Shown in pieces: positions 60,175-64,000 of a stretch of DNA of 64,000 nucleotides (within the stretch, counting starts at the first letter, position 1; each line of letters starts with the position of its first letter). The stretch is taken from assembly GCA_021018815.1 (NCBI GenBank), contig JAITYX010000007.1:2543001-2607000 (forward strand), written 5' to 3'. The position numbers were made by a program, and so were the translations under genes. The DNA is from Talinum fruticosum (lineage: Eukaryota > Streptophyta > Magnoliopsida > Caryophyllales > Talinaceae). The notes beneath the pieces are model-generated. The model searched no databases, was not told the origin of the DNA, and worked only from the letters and a program-made list of their open reading frames with translations.

Positions 60175-61748
60175 TGAAGGTTTGCTCTCGGAGAAGCTAA
60201 GTCACCCTAGAGGGGGTAAATAGGGTGATGAAGAAATTCGCTCGAGTTAAACACTTGATATGATTCCGAGGAGAGTGTGAGTCAAGAATGAACTCGGAAA
60301 AACACTAACTCGTAAATAAGTTGAAGATGAAGATACAGATTGGACGAGAACTTTAAATGCATGCGAGTCTAGAATGGACTCGAGAAAAGTATCAACTCAT
60401 AAATTACATGGAAACCCTCCTGGGGCGAGAAAACCACGGACCGTGCTAATCCAAGCACGAAGTCAAATCCACTATTTTGAATCCACAAAATACGGTAGAA
60501 TGACTCAACCTAAGTTGCTCCCTTAGACAACTCCTTACGAGTTTTTCCTAAACTCGAAATTCCCTTATTTGATCTAGTACTTCCTAACCGAGATAACCTT
60601 TACAGACTAGGGACAACCGAGCTAAGATAACCCTTACAGCTCGGTCAAGCGACCTTACTCGAAACTAAGAATAAGTGTTTGTGACTGATTACAAGACCTT
60701 ACAACTCGGAGAATATTAATTACAGAGTTGGAGTTGTAAGTAGAAGATTGAATATGAATACAAAGACTTTTGCTCAAGTATGTGTATTAACAGTTGGTTC
60801 AGCAATCTTCAAGTCTTGAGAGTTGGCTTCTATGTATAGATGACCAACCAGACTAGCCGTTGTGAACTCGGAAGTCCTTTGTGACCGTTGTAGCGGATTT
60901 TCTTAGTCACTCGGAAAATATCCGTTGATGTATGTTCGTTGGGCAATGGCACTTAACTCCTTTGGAAGTCCCAAAACCACTAGCGGTGTCTTGAAAAGTA
61001 AGGTGAAAACCACCGTTAAGCTTAGCGTTATAGATTTCCAGCTTTGGAAACGGACAACCCCGACACGATGTATCGGGGCTAGGTCGTAGATGGAAAAAGC
61101 CTTGTCTCGCTGGTGATTTGACGTTTTGAAGCTGGTTACTTTTGTAATCCAAAAATAGAATAACCTCGTTTGAATAACCTACAAAAGTAAATCAATTTGG
61201 TTCTCAAAGTATAAAATACTTTGGTCCAAGATTAGACATAGATAATAAATTAATTAAGATGATTAAGTGCATAATTATCCGAGTCGGAAAAACGAATGGA
61301 ATTTTCCGAGTCTAATATCCATGAGACTCGAAATCCATCCGAGTCGAGTCTAAGAGAGAATCAAGTGAAATAAAGAATATCGGACTTGATTTAAACAAAG
61401 CAAAGTTCAAACAAAATATGCTGACTTAGCTCAATGTAATTTTCTTTGGAACATGAAGTCGAATCTGCAGTTGTGCAAAATAGAACAAGTGTTTGAACAT
61501 GCGATAAATCCGAGTGTTGTCACGTGTGGCACGAACGGTGTGTGAACAGAGTATGCTTTCGAGTCGAGTCGGAATCAAGTGAGAATATATGCAATGGTTT
61601 CGTAACACTCGAAAAGATGATCTATCACTCAGTAAAAGTTTCTAAGGCACACGGAATGACTTGAAATCAAAATCTTATGAGAGCTAAAGTCTTATACCTG
61701 ATTCTTTGATGGAAGTCGGATGATGTATATGTAAAGTCCGAGTCTTCG
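60175..61748 (-). mobile_element. 5' LTR of element R
   Basis: Plus strand TGAAGGTTTGCTC to CCGAGTCTTCG, 1574 bp. Its TATA box reads TATACATAG on the minus strand (near 60829-60840), one base off the family box. Confidence 0.93.
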
Positions 61749-62777
61749 ATTACTAAATTGGTAGATTTAGAAAATCATAGTCGAAAAGAGCCGAGGAGGA
61801 CTGTCTCGTGTTGAGTTGTGATTAATTGTGTTAAGTGATTATGTTAAATGATGTTCAAAAGTTAGTTTTGAAAGAAGTTCTATGTTTTACGAAGAATGAT
61901 ACTTGAATGTGATTTTGTGATATATGCTTTTCAAGCGTGAAAACGTGTTTTTAAGAAGTGAAACCGATTTGAGAATGCTGTTTGAAATAAGTGTGATGAG
62001 TGAATGTGTTAAAGAAACTATTTTGAATTGACTTTGCTAGGATCGTTTAGCACAAGGAAGGATTCTAGCAAGGGGCGACTAGCTAGGGATCCCGGTGTAT
62101 CGGGATGCCCGATTGGAATCTTCCTAGATAGGTCCCGGGAGCCTTTTATTTGGGGTCGCGCCCGGAGAAACCAAAGAAATTATGAGAAATTGCGAAGTGC
62201 TAGTTCAAGTCCACAACCTAGGAAGTGATTCACCAAAAGAAATTCATTGAAAATGATTTATGAGAAGTGATTCAAGTAGAAATGATTCAATTTCGATTGT
62301 AAGCATTTGAAAAAAGTATTGGTGGTTGCACCACTTGTTTAAAGAGGATTTAGTTCCAAAAGAGTTCTTAATGATTGCAAATCGTGCTTTTACATGAGTG
62401 AAGTGTTGTGATCTTTATGTTACAAAGAATTTCATAAATGAGTATTTGTATTCTTATTATGCTATTCTTGTTTTCTCAATGATTATGACTGGTAATATGT
62501 GTGAAGTACTTTCCATTTTAAGAGTGTAAGACTCTCCGTTGAGCGCGTGATTTGCTCACCTCCATAAATTTCCCCTTTTCCCTCCCAATTGCAGGTACCC
62601 CCGAGATAGTTGTTCCGCCTCTTCCCCGACTGAAGTTCATGATGGTTGTGAGTTGAAGTTTGGTTTTATGTGTTTTCATGTTTAGCATGTTGTATATAGG
62701 CGATTACTTATGTAATTATGCAATAATTTATAGTGAAGTCGGATGTATATGCAGAGACCCGAACTAGTAGCTCGACA
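61749..62777 (+). mobile_element. Ty3-type LTR (second family), second part
   Basis: Continues the LTR broken at 51049: GAAAAGAGCCGAGGA aligns with 14803, TATCGGGATGCCC with 15240-15270, and GTAAGACT...TTGCAGGTAC with 15654-15730. It then diverges from the first copy and is cut by a CACTA end at 62778. Confidence 0.65.
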
Positions 62778-62798
62778 CACTACTAGAAACACTTGGAT

Positions 62799-63215
62799 TT
62801 TGTGACCGCCAAAATCGGTCACAAAATGGCAAATTTTGGTCACAAATGGGCTTTGTGACCGATTTCGCGGTCACAAAACCCCTCGTCGAAAAATGGAATT
62901 TGTGACCGATTCGGTCACAAATTGTGACCGCTCTATATTTCACACCGATTTTGCAACCGTTATTTTGGTGCAAAATTATGACCGCTTTGTGACTCGATTT
63001 TGTGACCAAAGACATTTGTGACCAATTTTATGACCAAGATTTTGTGACCGTTATATAATTGTGACCGCTTTTGTGACTCGACTTAGTTTTGAAGTTGTGG
63101 TACTTTGTGACCGCTTTTGTGACTAACTTAGTTTTAAAATTATATTTATTTGTGACCGCTTTTGTGACGGATTCCGTTTTATTCTTAAACATTTTTGTAA
63201 CCGATTTTGTGACCG
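62799..63215. repeat. CACTA subterminal repeats (TTTGTGACCG units)
   Basis: About twenty copies of TGTGACCG or its reverse complement CGGTCACA, in both orientations at the start and then mostly direct. Pairs form palindromes such as TTTGTGACCGATTCGGTCACAAA across 62892-62914. Confidence 0.88.
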
Positions 63216-63415
63216 ATTATGTTTTGTACTTAACTTTTATTTATATGACAAAAATCAAAACACATCATATAATAATAGCAATACATTTCAGTATCCTACT
63301 CCACGGCAGGATTGTCATCTAACATGAATTTAAATTTACGTAACGTTCGATCAAGACACGAGCCATTTCTTATTGAAGTCATTCGACAACAACAAATGAT
63401 ACAGACATGTCTGCT

Positions 63416-63662
63416 CTATGAGCTCACCAACTTGAGGGACTTTGCCTTCTCTTCCGGGGTAGTTAGCAGGTCGTCAAAGCTCTTCTTGAATGACTCGACT
63501 CCTTCGGCTTCTAGCTGATCGCCCACTTGGTTCCAATCGATACCCAACTCCTCAAGTGCACTCGTAAATGCCTTCAGCTTCCGATACGTTTGCGTCAATT
63601 GTTCTTGAAACTGTCCCGTGGTCGAGGAATGCTAGGAGGGCCTGATCAAGCATGGTTGAAAC
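63416..63662 (-). pseudogene. Transaldolase last-exon fragment captured near a CACTA end
   Basis: Minus strand: after a splice acceptor (TGTGTAG ending at 63663) the exon reads VSTMLDQALLAFLDHGTV, then RTIDANVSEAEGIY in one frame. After one extra base (TACGAGTGC where TACAGTGC is expected, about 63565) it reads ALEELGIDWNQVGDQLEAEG, then VESFKKSFDDLL, ending KSLKLVSS and TAG at 63416. This is the conserved C-terminal end of plastid-type plant transaldolase, a pentose-phosphate enzyme. The stretch left of 63416 may be its 3' untranslated region. The catalytic Lys region is not included. Without the rest of the gene it cannot be functional. Confidence 0.82.
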
Positions 63663-63697
63663 CTACACAGCGAGTTGCAATTAGAGATTGAGCTCTT

Positions 63698-64000
63698 TGA
63701 AGACTCGGACTTCGTAGGTATATCATTCCGAGTACATCAAGGAATCAGGTAAAGACTTCATCTCTTGTAAGTTTTGATTACAAGTCATTCTAAGCGTTTT
63801 AGAAACTTTTCCGAGTGATCTAGAATCTTTTCGAGTGTTACGTAAACTATTTCATATGTTTTCACTTTATTCTAACCGACTCGTAAAGCATACTCTTGCT
63901 TATCTTTTTACACATAGTTTTAAGTTACTCGGACAACACTCGGACTTATCGCATGTTTAAATATTTGCTCTAATATGCATAAACACATGTCCGACTTTAT
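63698..64000 (+). mobile_element. Sirevirus LTR, 5' part, running off the window
   Basis: TGAAGACTCGG start and family landmarks (ATCAAGGAATCAGGTA, TTTTGATTACAAGTCATTC). No polypurine tract precedes it, so it is a 5' or solo LTR. A duplication would be CTCTT (63693-63697). Confidence 0.9.

Larger units (their letters stand above)
51050..61748 (-). mobile_element. Structurally complete Sirevirus-type copia element R (10.7 kb, reverse)
   Basis: Two LTRs (51050-52638 and 60175-61748), PPT, third ORF, RNase H, reverse transcriptase, integrase, protease, gag and primer site are in order on the minus strand. It splits a Ty3-type LTR. The flanks GTTAT/ATTAC are a weak, partly decayed duplication (3 of 5 bases). 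Protein domains are better preserved than in element A: the protease DSG, integrase zinc ligands and YVDD are all present. Confidence 0.93.
62778..63697. mobile_element. CACTA transposon end, second family
   Basis: Starts CACTACTAGAAACACTTGG, a classic CACTA tip, followed by dense subterminal repeats. The interior carries a transaldolase gene fragment. A Sirevirus LTR begins at 63698, and the opposite end is outside the window, so the extent is a minimum. Confidence 0.78.

Noticed and set aside
62799..63215. Regular short repeats that could suggest a CRISPR-like array.
   Set aside because: Repeats are 8-10 bp, occur in both orientations with irregular spacing, and adjoin a CACTA tip in plant DNA.
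1..64000. tRNA, rRNA or other RNA genes, and intact host genes.
   Set aside because: I found no cloverleaf-like tRNA, no rRNA sequence and no intact host gene. The only host-gene sequence recognised is the transaldolase fragment.

Overview
The window looks like repeat-rich, heterochromatic nuclear DNA of a flowering plant, probably a eudicot. It is AT-rich, has no intact host gene, and is almost entirely nested transposable elements: Ty1-copia and Ty3-gypsy LTR retrotransposons and two CACTA (En/Spm) DNA transposons. The dominant family is a Sirevirus-type copia (SIRE/Maximus-like lineage). Its LTRs are about 1.5-1.6 kb, start TGAAGACTCGG and end GAGCAAACCTTCA. It has an initiator-methionine tRNA primer site, a polypurine tract AAAAAGGGGAGAT, and an extra third ORF (about 1.6 kb) after RNase H. 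Thirteen complete or partial LTRs of this family are present. Species cannot be determined from sequence alone.

Layout. 1-8432: decayed plus-strand Sirevirus (element 1) whose RNase H is split by a reverse solo LTR (692-4401, TSD AGTAG), itself split by a Ty3-gypsy solo LTR (1612-3739, TSD CTAGG). 8433-18423: TR-GAG-like Ty3-gypsy element (LTR part, Asp-tRNA-type primer site, broken gag, second LTR) containing a Sirevirus solo LTR (11753-13325, TSD TTGTG) and another Ty3-type LTR (13331-16213). 18424-20180: minus-strand coding debris of uncertain origin, possibly an endogenous pararetrovirus. 20554-34310: a small copia element split by a structurally complete Sirevirus (element A, 20692-31569, TSD GACTA on both sides). 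34691-40997: CACTA element on the minus strand with TNP2, DUF4218-like and DUF4216-like remnants, split by a Sirevirus solo LTR (38552-40152, TSD CCTAC). 40998-48527: Sirevirus tails and LTRs joined in a tandem, shared-LTR arrangement. 49528-62777: Ty3-type LTR split by a complete reverse Sirevirus (element R, 51050-61748). 62778-63697: end of a second CACTA element with TGTGACCG subterminal repeats, next to a captured intron-exon fragment of a transaldolase gene. 63698-64000: start of another Sirevirus LTR.

Most notable. (1) All four Sirevirus copies that keep the region upstream of the third ORF carry the same promoter-like block there: a perfect match to the plant MSA (mitosis-specific activator) consensus about 80-115 bp before a TATAAATAG box, then a pyrimidine-rich leader and, in three copies, the ORF start. 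This suggests the extra ORF has its own promoter. (2) The transaldolase fragment keeps a splice acceptor, so it was copied from genomic DNA. (3) Differences between sister copies cluster at CAG/CTG sites as odd one-base changes (CTG/CTCG, CAG/CGAG). They also account for the only frameshift in the transaldolase exon and the mismatch in both tRNA primer sites, so part of the apparent gene breakage may be a consensus-sequence artefact.
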